Source of the DNA: Fusobacteriota bacterium
GTDB lineage: Bacteria; Fusobacteriota; Fusobacteriia; Bac17; JAEWOZ01
Length of the DNA: 5,621 nucleotides
Reading direction: 5' to 3'
Assembly: GCA_023399505.1 (NCBI GenBank)
Contig: JAEWOZ010000133.1
Coordinates: forward strand, 1 to 5,621
The stretch's first letter is position 1. Each line of letters opens with the position of its first letter. Positions 1-4,900 of the stretch are shown in pieces. The notes below the pieces were generated by a model. That model saw nothing but the letters and a program-made list of their open reading frames with translations. It had not been told where the DNA came from and ran no database searches. The translations under genes were made by a program, and so were the position numbers.

Positions 1-78
1 ATTATAACCTTTGGAACGGAGAAGTTTTTCAGACCACTGACCACTTTCACCATAACCATAAACCATAACTTTTGACAT
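1..78 (-). CDS. murD: MurD, UDP-N-acetylmuramoylalanine--D-glutamate ligase (N-terminal fragment)
   Basis: Only the first 26 codons are present; the gene continues past the left edge. They read MSKVMVYGYGESGQWSEKLL followed by RSKGYN. The beta-strand plus glycine-rich loop (VMVYGYGESG, residues 4-13) matches the Rossmann-like N-terminal domain of MurD, which binds the uridine nucleotide. MurD is the cytoplasmic ligase that adds D-glutamate to UDP-MurNAc-L-alanine using ATP. The start is fixed by a strong GGAGGAT ribosome site and lies 15 bases after the mraY stop, so the two are co-transcribed. Position directly after mraY is the classical order of the division and cell wall cluster and is the main support. 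With so few residues the family call is an inference from context plus motif; another nucleotide-binding protein is possible but unlikely. Confidence 0.75.
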   Translation of the reverse strand, partial: MSKVMVYGYGESGQWSEKLLRSKGYN

Positions 79-80
79 CA

Positions 81-87
81 ATCCTCC
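81..87 (-). promoter_or_regulatory. Ribosome binding site of murD
   Basis: On the minus strand the 15-base gap between mraY and murD contains GGAGGAT two bases before the murD ATG. This is a near-perfect Shine-Dalgarno sequence at rather short spacing, and it supports the chosen start and translational coupling to mraY. Confidence 0.75.
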
Positions 88-93
88 AAATTA

Positions 94-1128
94 TTACAAT
101 AACAATAAAAACATTGAAAATATAAAAGAAAATAATGAAATAATAAAGCTTCTCAACACTATCTTATTTTCATGAATACCATTCAGTTCATAATGATGAT
201 GAACAGGTGTTAGTTTAAATAATTTTTTTCCTGTTAACAGCTTGTAACTTCTTTGTAAAATAACAGAAAAAGTCTCAATGAAAAAAACTATTCCTACTAA
301 AGGTAGAGCTAACTCTTGTCTAATTAATACAAACAAAATTCCTAAAATTCCTCCATAGGATAAAGAACCTATATCGCCCATAAAAATCTGGGCAGGGTAA
401 CCATTATACCAAATAAAACCCAAAGTTGCGCCTATGATAGAAGAGCTAAAAATAGCAATCTCTATCCAATCTTGATTGTAAGAATTATTCTTAGTTAAAA
501 CATATACAAAAATAAAAACGAAGTTTGTAAGCAAACTTAAAGATGCAAGTCCATCTAATCCATCTGTTAAATTAACAGCATTTGATGTACCACTTACAAC
601 AAAAAATATGAATATAAAGAATAAAAAAGCACCCAAATAAATATAATTTTGATTTATAAAAGGGAAATTTAAGTTAAAAGGCATAATTACTTTATAACTT
701 CCTTTATAAATGAAAGTAAAAAATAATATTAAACAAATTATTGATTGACCTAGCATTTTAAAAAGAGCTTTTAAACCACTTTTTTTCCCTTTTATTTTTA
801 TATAATCATCCATTGCTCCAATAACCGCAAAAAGTATATAAAATAAAGGTAAAACGAAAGATAATTTAGTTTTAAGTGTAGAAAAAAATAAGTAAGAAAA
901 TATGACAGAAAATACAATAACTAAGCCTCCCATTGGAGGAATACGCTTTTTTAATGAATAATCTATCTTCAAATCTCTTACATCTTCACCTATTTTATAA
1001 AAATTCATTATTTTAATGAATCTAGGCATTAAGAACATCACTAAACAAAAAGAAAAGCTAAATGCTAATAAATAATTCAAAATTATAGGAGCATCAAAAG
1101 AAAATGTTTTAAATATTAAATTAATCAT
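94..1128 (-). CDS. mraY: MraY, phospho-N-acetylmuramoyl-pentapeptide transferase
   Basis: This inner-membrane enzyme transfers phospho-MurNAc-pentapeptide from its UDP carrier to undecaprenyl phosphate, giving lipid I, the first membrane step of peptidoglycan synthesis. The 344 residues include about ten hydrophobic spans and all family signatures: PPMGG at 64-68, the Mg-binding DD pair at 107-108 (MDDYIKIKGKKSGL), NLTDGLDGLA at 186-195, FMGDIGSLSYGG at 249-260 with D252, and the histidine triad TPVHHHYE at 307-314. Length is within the usual range of roughly 320-360. The ATG is preceded by AAGAGG six bases upstream and by a good promoter. murD follows after 15 bases. Upstream there is no murF; instead a terminator and two ankyrin genes lie there, so mraY heads its own unit. 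The family assignment is very secure. Confidence 0.97.
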   Translation of the reverse strand: MINLIFKTFSFDAPIILNYLLAFSFSFCLVMFLMPRFIKIMNFYKIGEDVRDLKIDYSLKKRIPPMGGLVIVFSVIFSYLFFSTLKTKLSFVLPLFYILFAVIGAMDDYIKIKGKKSGLKALFKMLGQSIICLILFFTFIYKGSYKVIMPFNLNFPFINQNYIYLGAFLFFIFIFFVVSGTSNAVNLTDGLDGLASLSLLTNFVFIFVYVLTKNNSYNQDWIEIAIFSSSIIGATLGFIWYNGYPAQIFMGDIGSLSYGGILGILFVLIRQELALPLVGIVFFIETFSVILQRSYKLLTGKKLFKLTPVHHHYELNGIHENKIVLRSFIISLFSFIFSMFLLLL

Positions 1129-1133
1129 ACTTT

Positions 1134-1139
1134 CCTCTT
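1134..1139 (-). promoter_or_regulatory. Ribosome binding site of mraY
   Basis: AAGAGG lies five bases before the mraY ATG on the minus strand, a moderate match to the Shine-Dalgarno consensus. It supports the ATG ending at 1128 as the start. Confidence 0.6.
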
Positions 1140-1155
1140 ATTTTAAATATTTTTA

Positions 1156-1184
1156 ATTTTACCATTTTATTAAATTAACTACAA
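1156..1184 (-). promoter_or_regulatory. Promoter for mraY-murD
   Basis: On the minus strand, TTGTAG (1184-1179) is separated by exactly 17 bases from TAAAAT (1161-1156). The -10 box is preceded by TGG, an extended -10 (TGn) element. Transcription would start near 1149-1150, leaving a leader of about 20 bases that contains the ribosome site. It is the best sigma-70-type match in the 1129-1322 gap. The call rests on sequence only. Confidence 0.6.
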
Positions 1185-1322
1185 GATATCTAAATAATCT
1201 AAAATAAATACTTTTGCATTTCTTGCTATAAAAAATAAAACTATAATAATTAAAATAATATCTTTATACTTTAGTAATTTCTTAATGTTATTTTAAGGTA
1301 TAAATTTAGGTAATAATTAAAT

Positions 1323-1353
1323 AAAAAGAAACGTTATTTCAGGTTTCTTTTTT
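1323..1353 (-). terminator. Hairpin terminator after the ankyrin operon
   Basis: A perfect 10-bp inverted repeat, AAAAAGAAAC (1323-1332) against GTTTCTTTTT (1343-1352), encloses a 10-base loop. It begins nine bases after the stop codon of the downstream ankyrin gene. Read on the minus strand the stem's 3' arm is itself T-rich (TTTCTTTTTAT), as expected for an intrinsic terminator, although the stem has only two G-C pairs. The symmetric A/T tracts mean it could also work in the other direction, but no plus-strand gene ends here. Confidence 0.65.
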
Positions 1354-1361
1354 AGTTGATA

Positions 1362-3035
1362 TTATATTGCCTTAATAATTTCTATAAATATCTCTTCAGG
1401 TAACTCTTGTAAAAAATATAATATATTAATAAAATTATTTGCTTCATCTTTTGCTTCTTGCGGTGTATTAGCATTTTTATTCAAGGCTATGAGTAAATGT
1501 GTATAATCTTCTGACATTTTCCTTATTATTATGTATGCGAGTTGTTTATAAATATCTTCTTTAGCTTTATTCTCAATTAGGTTTTTATTTTTCATTTTTT
1601 CACTTAAATAAATCAAAGCAGTTTTCTGTTTTACATCTTTAAAACTAATATCAGCTCCTACTTCTAACAACAATTTTACCATCTCTACATCACCTTCTTC
1701 TACAGCGAACATCAATGCCGTTTTGCCCATATCATAGATGAGGTTATTAGGATTTGCTCCTCTTTTTAATAATAGCTTTACTAATTCAGCATCCCATGTA
1801 AAACTTACTCCCGCCTTTACTAAAAGTTCTAATAGTTTAATATTTTCATTACAAATAGCATTCTTTAAAATCTTGTTTCCAATCTTATCATTAAAATTCG
1901 CACCGCTTTTTAATAACAACTTTACCATTTCTATATTATCATTACTTGAGGCTATAGTTAAAGCTGTTTCATTTTCAACATTGCTATCATCAATATTTGC
2001 TTCACTTTCTAATAACAATTTCACTAATTCCTCATTATCGTTTCTAGAAGCTATAATTAAAGCTGTTTCGCCATCATTGCTCTTATCATTGACATTTGAT
2101 CCATTGGCTAATAGTAATTTTACCACTCCTATATGACTTTTTTGTGAAGCTATCATTAATGATGAACAACCTCTATTATCTTTATTATTAATATCAGCTC
2201 CTTTTTCTAATAGTATTTTTATTACTTCTAAATTACGGTATTTTGAAGCTATAAGCAAAGCTGTTCCGCCTTTACTATTTTTAGCGTTAACATCTGCTCC
2301 CTTTTCTAACAATAACTTTATTATATCTATATTGCCTTCCTCTGAACTTATCATTAGTGCTTTATATTCGTTATTATCCTTATTATCAATGTTAAATCCT
2401 TTTTCCAATATAAATTCTATTAATTCTTTGTTTTCAGATTTACAAGCATTAAAAAATGAAAAGGATCCATAGCTACCTTTATGGTTAACATTAAGGTCGT
2501 ATTTCTCAACTAGCATTTTATATGTCTCTACTCTGTTCCCTAGAGAGGCTATAATCAAAGCATCCCTACCTCCTTTATCTTTAACATCCTTTGGAGATAT
2601 TTTGGTTTTCTTTATAAAATTTTTTATCTCTTTTAATTCAGCTGTATAGCACAAAAATAGAAAATACTTTTCGCTCCTTACCATATCTTCTTCTAATTTA
2701 TATTTTTCTTTGAGCAAATTTATTATATTATATTTAAAATCTTCTAAAGCTAAATCATATATTTTTTTTATATGGTCTTCAATGTTTTGCTCTACAATTG
2801 CTTTAATTATTTTCAAATCTTCTTTTTCTATCACTAATTTTAATATAGTTTTTCCATTTGAAATATAATTAATATCAGCTCCTTTTTTTATTAATTTTAA
2901 AGCCTTCTTTACATTATTTTCCTTTATAGCTATAATTAAATTTTCATTTATATCTTTATTTATAAACTCTAAATTTCTAATTTTCTTAAAACAACTTAGT
3001 ATTATTAATAAAATAATTATCTTTAATATTTTCAT
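1362..3035 (-). CDS. Ankyrin-repeat protein with lipoprotein-like signal and F-box-like C-terminus (557 aa)
   Basis: No specific gene name is recognised. Residues 1-15 (MKILKIIILLIILSC) form a short hydrophobic signal ending in a plausible lipobox ILSC, so lipidation at C15 and export are inferred. The first ankyrin repeat is at 29-58. Repeats between about 60 and 220 are degenerate. Repeats from 223 to 386 are canonical (TALLIAS..., IKLLLEKGADVN). A repeat around 405-430 lacks 16 residues, and a final good one lies at 437-467. Residues 468-557 form a helical tail ending in LPEEIFIEIIKAI, which resembles a truncated F-box. Ankyrin repeats bind proteins; the partner is unknown. The gene lies 51 bases after its paralogue with no terminator between, so it is probably the second gene of an operon. 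Its ribosome site (AAAGAGAG) is weaker than that of the first gene. The ankyrin call is certain; role and location are inference. Confidence 0.9.
   Translation of the reverse strand: MKILKIIILLIILSCFKKIRNLEFINKDINENLIIAIKENNVKKALKLIKKGADINYISNGKTILKLVIEKEDLKIIKAIVEQNIEDHIKKIYDLALEDFKYNIINLLKEKYKLEEDMVRSEKYFLFLCYTAELKEIKNFIKKTKISPKDVKDKGGRDALIIASLGNRVETYKMLVEKYDLNVNHKGSYGSFSFFNACKSENKELIEFILEKGFNIDNKDNNEYKALMISSEEGNIDIIKLLLEKGADVNAKNSKGGTALLIASKYRNLEVIKILLEKGADINNKDNRGCSSLMIASQKSHIGVVKLLLANGSNVNDKSNDGETALIIASRNDNEELVKLLLESEANIDDSNVENETALTIASSNDNIEMVKLLLKSGANFNDKIGNKILKNAICNENIKLLELLVKAGVSFTWDAELVKLLLKRGANPNNLIYDMGKTALMFAVEEGDVEMVKLLLEVGADISFKDVKQKTALIYLSEKMKNKNLIENKAKEDIYKQLAYIIIRKMSEDYTHLLIALNKNANTPQEAKDEANNFINILYFLQELPEEIFIEIIKAI
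1365..1634 (-). other. C-terminal domain of the 557-aa ankyrin protein, PRANC/F-box-like
   Basis: This stretch encodes residues 468-557, after the last ankyrin repeat. Landmarks shared with the paralogue are AYIIIRKM (500-507), LLIALNK (514-520) and the terminal LPEEIFIEIIKAI (545-557). The LPxEIxxxI pattern at the very end of an ankyrin protein resembles the shortened F-box of poxvirus PRANC domains, which have a similar size of about 90-100 residues. Only the motif and architecture are seen; homology is an inference. Confidence 0.4.
1746..1823 (-). other. Truncated ankyrin repeat (16 residues missing)
   Basis: This stretch encodes residues 405-430. The conserved glycine of the repeat turn recurs at G409 and G426, 17 residues apart instead of the usual 33. 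The first helix (TALMIAS type) is absent and AELVKLLLKRGANPN follows directly after AGVSFTWD. This looks like an in-frame loss of 48 bases within the array; the frame stays open. Confidence 0.65.
1878..2369 (-). repeat. Tandem ankyrin-coding repeats, ~99-base period (557-aa gene)
   Basis: Five consecutive units encode residues 223-386 with a period of about 33 codons. Each carries the IKLLLEKGADVN-type turn followed by a TAL-IAS helix. Units are diverged at the base level, with many synonymous differences, so this is an old array rather than a recent expansion. Confidence 0.8.
2991..3035 (-). other. Signal peptide with lipobox (557-aa ankyrin protein)
   Basis: Residues 1-15 have two lysines, an isoleucine/leucine-rich core (residues 6-13) and ILSC at 12-15. 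This fits the lipobox pattern for signal peptidase II cleavage before C15. The core is short, so an uncleaved anchor cannot be excluded. Confidence 0.6.
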
Positions 3036-3086
3036 ATCTGCTCTCTTTAATTTCTTTAATTTTGAATTTTTATCTTTAAGCTAGGA

Positions 3087-4400
3087 TTACATTGCTTTAA
3101 TAATTTCTATAAATATTTCCCTAGGAAGATTTAGTAATGAATTTAGTAAATTAATTTTTTCTTTTACCTCTTCTTCAATATTGTTATCATATTTTTTGTT
3201 TAAAGATATAAATAGCTTTAAATATTTATATTTCATTGTTTTGATTATTATATAAGCTATTTTTATATAATTTGTTTTATTATTTATACTTTCCTTATCA
3301 TTTTTTACTTTGCTGGCTAAATATCTCAATATCCTCTTTCCTCTATCATCTCCACAACTAATATCGCTTTCTTTCTCAATTAATATCCTCGCTATTTCAA
3401 TATAATTCTTTTCTAAGGCTTTAATTAATGCTGTCAAACCTCTTCTATCTTTAAAATTAATATCAGCATCTTCTTCTAATAATAATTTTACTATTTCAAT
3501 ATGACCTTTTTCTGATGCATACATTAATGCTGTGCATCCTGAAATGCTTTTTTCATTAACAGCTATTTCTTTATTCTCTAGTAGTAGCTTTACTACCTCT
3601 AAGTGACCTTCTTCTGAAGATAGCATTAACGCTGTTTTTTTATTGTTATCAATATTATTAATATTAGCTCCCAAACTTATTAATAATTTTACTATTTCTA
3701 TGTAACCTTTTTCTGAAGCACTTATTAAGGCTATTCCTTTATCATCAATACTAATGTTTGCATTTAGCAATAACTTTACTATCTCTATATGTCCTTTTGA
3801 AGAAGCTAAAATTAATGCTCCCTCCTTTTCTTCTTCATAATTAATATCAGTCATTTTATCTAGCAATAGCTTTACTATCTCTATATAACCCCTTGATGAA
3901 GCTATCATTAATGATGTCCACTTTCCCTCTTTCCAATTAACATTGGCTCCTGCTTTTATTAATAATTTTACTATCTCTACATATCCTTCACCTGAAGCTA
4001 ATATTAATGGTGTTTCATTATCGTAGTTATTTGCATTAACATCAGCTCCTGCTTCTATTAATAACTTTACTATCTCTATACAACCATTTTTTGAAGCATT
4101 AATTAGAGCTGTTTCATTTCTCAAGCTCTTATAGTTAACGTCAGCTCCTGCTTCTATTAACAACTTTATTATCTCTAAATTGCTATTTCTTGAAGCTTTA
4201 ATTAAAGGTGTTTGACTATAGATATTAATATAATTGACATCTGCTCCTTCTTTTATCAATTTAGCAACAGCCTCTTTATTATTATCTTCAGCTGCTTCAA
4301 TTAAATCTTCATTTATATCCTTATTAATTAATTTTAAATTATCTATTTTCTTAAGACAATTTAATGTCATTAATAAGATAATTATTCTTAATATCTTCAT
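3087..4400 (-). CDS. Ankyrin-repeat protein with signal-like N-terminus and F-box-like C-terminus (437 aa)
   Basis: This is a paralogue of the adjacent 557-aa gene; no named family member is recognised. The N-terminus MKILRIIILLMTLNC differs from the neighbour at few positions, but the cysteine is preceded by N14 rather than A/G/S, so lipidation is less certain. About ten ankyrin repeats run from 29 to 350 with a near-regular 33-residue period (IEIVKLLIEAGADVN, TALMYASEKGH). They are much better preserved than in the neighbour's N-terminal half. Residues 351-437 form a helical tail sharing AYIIIKTM, LFISLNK and the final LPREIFIEIIKAM. The protein probably binds other proteins through the repeats, at or beyond the cell surface if the signal works. 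The ATG has a clear AAGGAGA ribosome site and an upstream extended -10 promoter, so this gene heads the two-gene unit. The function is unknown. Confidence 0.9.
   Translation of the reverse strand: MKILRIIILLMTLNCLKKIDNLKLINKDINEDLIEAAEDNNKEAVAKLIKEGADVNYINIYSQTPLIKASRNSNLEIIKLLIEAGADVNYKSLRNETALINASKNGCIEIVKLLIEAGADVNANNYDNETPLILASGEGYVEIVKLLIKAGANVNWKEGKWTSLMIASSRGYIEIVKLLLDKMTDINYEEEKEGALILASSKGHIEIVKLLLNANISIDDKGIALISASEKGYIEIVKLLISLGANINNIDNNKKTALMLSSEEGHLEVVKLLLENKEIAVNEKSISGCTALMYASEKGHIEIVKLLLEEDADINFKDRRGLTALIKALEKNYIEIARILIEKESDISCGDDRGKRILRYLASKVKNDKESINNKTNYIKIAYIIIKTMKYKYLKLFISLNKKYDNNIEEEVKEKINLLNSLLNLPREIFIEIIKAM
3090..3350 (-). other. C-terminal domain of the 437-aa ankyrin protein, PRANC/F-box-like
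   Basis: This stretch encodes residues 351-437. AYIIIKTM (382-389), LFISLNK (396-402) and LPREIFIEIIKAM (425-437) align in order with the neighbouring protein's tail. The terminal 13 residues differ at only two positions between the two proteins, the strongest conservation outside the signal region, which suggests a functional C-terminal motif. Relation to the F-box is inferred from the LPxEIxxxI pattern only. Confidence 0.4.
3351..4314 (-). repeat. Tandem ankyrin-coding repeats, ~99-base period (437-aa gene)
   Basis: About ten units cover residues 29-350. Some are close to identical in DNA: a 20-base block at 4042-4061 recurs at 4141-4160, exactly 99 bases away, and another 20-base block at 3770-3789 recurs at 4061-4080. 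The repeated DNA could support slippage or recombination that changes repeat number. Confidence 0.85.
4356..4400 (-). other. Signal-like N-terminus (437-aa ankyrin protein)
   Basis: Residues 1-15 read MKILRIIILLMTLNC: a basic start, a hydrophobic core and a cysteine at the same position as in the paralogue. Asparagine at -1 is atypical for a lipobox, so processing is uncertain although the paralogue's lipobox is acceptable. Confidence 0.5.
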
Positions 4401-4406
4401 AATTAT

Positions 4407-4413
4407 TCTCCTT
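4407..4413 (-). promoter_or_regulatory. Ribosome binding site of the 437-aa ankyrin gene
   Basis: AAGGAGA lies six bases before the ATG on the minus strand, a strong Shine-Dalgarno match at normal spacing. It fixes the start at 4400. Confidence 0.75.
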
Positions 4414-4435
4414 ATTTTGTAAATAACTTAAAATA

Positions 4436-4464
4436 ATATTAGCATATTAATAATTTTTAAGAAA
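4436..4464 (-). promoter_or_regulatory. Candidate promoter for the ankyrin operon
   Basis: On the minus strand TGC-TAATAT (4444-4436) forms an extended -10 element, with a poor -35 match TTTCTT (4464-4459) at 17-base spacing. The predicted transcript would have a leader of about 30 bases. The -35 is weak, so either another sigma factor or reliance on the TGn element is possible. The region is so AT-rich that chance matches are common. Confidence 0.4.
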
Positions 4465-4537
4465 CTTTTGATATTTATCTTAAGTAGCTCAAATTTATAT
4501 ATTATTAAATATATTTAAAAAAATTTGAAATTTGTTC

Positions 4538-4566
4538 TTGACTGTTAGAAAAAAAAGATATAATAT
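4538..4566 (+). promoter_or_regulatory. Promoter for groES-groEL
   Basis: TTGACT (4538-4543) is a five-of-six match to the sigma-70 -35 box. TATAAT (4559-4564) is perfect but only 15 bases away; the overlapping TAATAT (4561-4566) gives 17-base spacing. An offset -35 TTCTTG (4535-4540) with 18-base spacing to TATAAT is another reading. Transcription would begin just before the CIRCE element, the usual arrangement for a vegetative promoter repressed by HrcA. Confidence 0.75.
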
Positions 4567-4577
4567 ATTTAATATCT

Positions 4578-4604
4578 TTAGCACTCTACGTAATAGATTG
4601 CTAA
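4578..4604 (+). promoter_or_regulatory. CIRCE operator (HrcA binding site)
   Basis: TTAGCACTC (4578-4586), a nine-base spacer and GATTGCTAA (4596-4604) match the CIRCE consensus TTAGCACTC-N9-GAGTGCTAA. The left half is perfect; the right half has one change, T for G at 4598. CIRCE is bound by the repressor HrcA, which is inactivated by heat shock and kept active by GroEL. It lies between the promoter and the groES ribosome site, as in other CIRCE-controlled groESL operons. hrcA itself is not in this window. Confidence 0.95.
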
Positions 4605-4608
4605 TAAA

Positions 4609-4614
4609 AGGAGG
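4609..4614 (+). promoter_or_regulatory. Ribosome binding site of groES
   Basis: A perfect AGGAGG sits four bases before the ATG at 4619. It decides the start: an in-frame ATG at 4532 lies upstream of the promoter -10 box and CIRCE and cannot be used from this promoter. Confidence 0.9.
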
Positions 4615-4618
4615 AAAA

Positions 4619-4891
4619 ATGAACATAATACCGAGAGAGAACAGAATTGTTGTCAAACAACTGAAAATAGAAAATAAAACTAAATCTGGTATTTTAATTC
4701 CTGATACTGCTTCTAAAGAGAGACCTATGATTGCAGAGGTTTTAGAAGTAGGAAGCGGAGAAAAAGTAAAAGACCTAAAAAAAGGTGACAAGATTGTATA
4801 TGCAAAATATGCAGGAGTAGAGATAAAACATGAAAATGAAGAATATCTCATACTTAATAACGATGATATATTAGGAATAATTAAAAATTAG
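4619..4891 (+). CDS. groES: GroES, 10-kDa co-chaperonin
   Basis: GroES forms a heptameric lid on the GroEL ring, closing the folding chamber for unfolded client proteins in the cytoplasm. The 90-residue product has the family layout: IIPRENRIVVKQ at 3-14, the GroEL-binding mobile loop around 20-36 (KSGILIPDTASKERP, with the hydrophobic GIL contact), GEVLEVG-like core AEVLEVGSGEK at 39-49, the dome region, KKGDKIVYAKYAGVEIK at 54-70, and the terminal strand EYLILNNDDILGII at 75-88. Length is typical (about 90-97). The start is set by AGGAGG four bases upstream. The gene is first in the groESL operon, under CIRCE/HrcA heat-shock control, and its TAG stop overlaps the groEL ribosome site, so translation is probably coupled. 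The identification is secure. Confidence 0.97.
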   Translation: MNIIPRENRIVVKQLKIENKTKSGILIPDTASKERPMIAEVLEVGSGEKVKDLKKGDKIVYAKYAGVEIKHENEEYLILNNDDILGIIKN

Positions 4892-4895
4892 GAGG
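4890..4895 (+). promoter_or_regulatory. Ribosome binding site of groEL overlapping the groES stop
   Basis: AGGAGG at 4890-4895 shares its first two bases with the TAG stop of groES (TAGGAGG) and precedes the groEL ATG by five bases. A ribosome finishing groES therefore covers the groEL site, which favours coupled translation. Confidence 0.85.
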
Positions 4896-4900
4896 TTTAA

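Larger units (their letters stand above)
1129..1322. other. Intergenic region between mraY and the ankyrin terminator
   Basis: This stretch is extremely AT-rich and has no open reading frame with a credible ribosome site on either strand. Its only supported content is the mraY promoter and ribosome site at 1134-1184. I saw no tRNA, small RNA or repeat in the remaining part (about 1190-1322). Confidence 0.5.

Noticed and set aside
1738..2136. 132-codon plus-strand reading frame inside the ankyrin gene
   Set aside because: It is the antisense reflection of the repeats: it reads as repeated LFNNNFT/SLLEAI units with the same 33-residue period and has no ribosome site.
3036..3086. Separate promoter or terminator between the two ankyrin genes
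   Set aside because: The 51-base gap shows no convincing hairpin or -35/-10 pair, only a weak AAAGAGAG ribosome site, so a shared transcript is the simpler reading.
1680..4270. Regular ~99-base repeats considered as a CRISPR or satellite array
   Set aside because: The period equals 33 codons, the units are diverged and all lie in open frame with ankyrin consensus residues; there are no identical repeats with unique spacers.
4234..4422. 62-codon plus-strand frame with a hydrophobic C-terminus, resembling a small membrane peptide
   Set aside because: It mirrors the signal peptide and first repeat of the 437-aa ankyrin gene; the hydrophobic run is the complement of that gene's Ile/Leu-rich signal and leader.
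4489..4528. Inverted repeat TCAAATTT/AAATTTGA upstream of the groE promoter, considered as a terminator or operator
   Set aside because: The arms are almost pure A/T with a 24-base loop in very AT-rich DNA, and no gene ends here; chance or an UP-like A/T element is more likely.
4532..4618. 29-residue N-terminal extension of groES from an upstream in-frame ATG
   Set aside because: The extension would cross the -10 box and CIRCE, has no GroES homology, and a perfect AGGAGG precedes the ATG at 4619.
4495..4851. 118-codon minus-strand frame opposite groES
   Set aside because: It is antisense to a secure groES, spans the groE promoter and CIRCE, and shows no recognisable domain.
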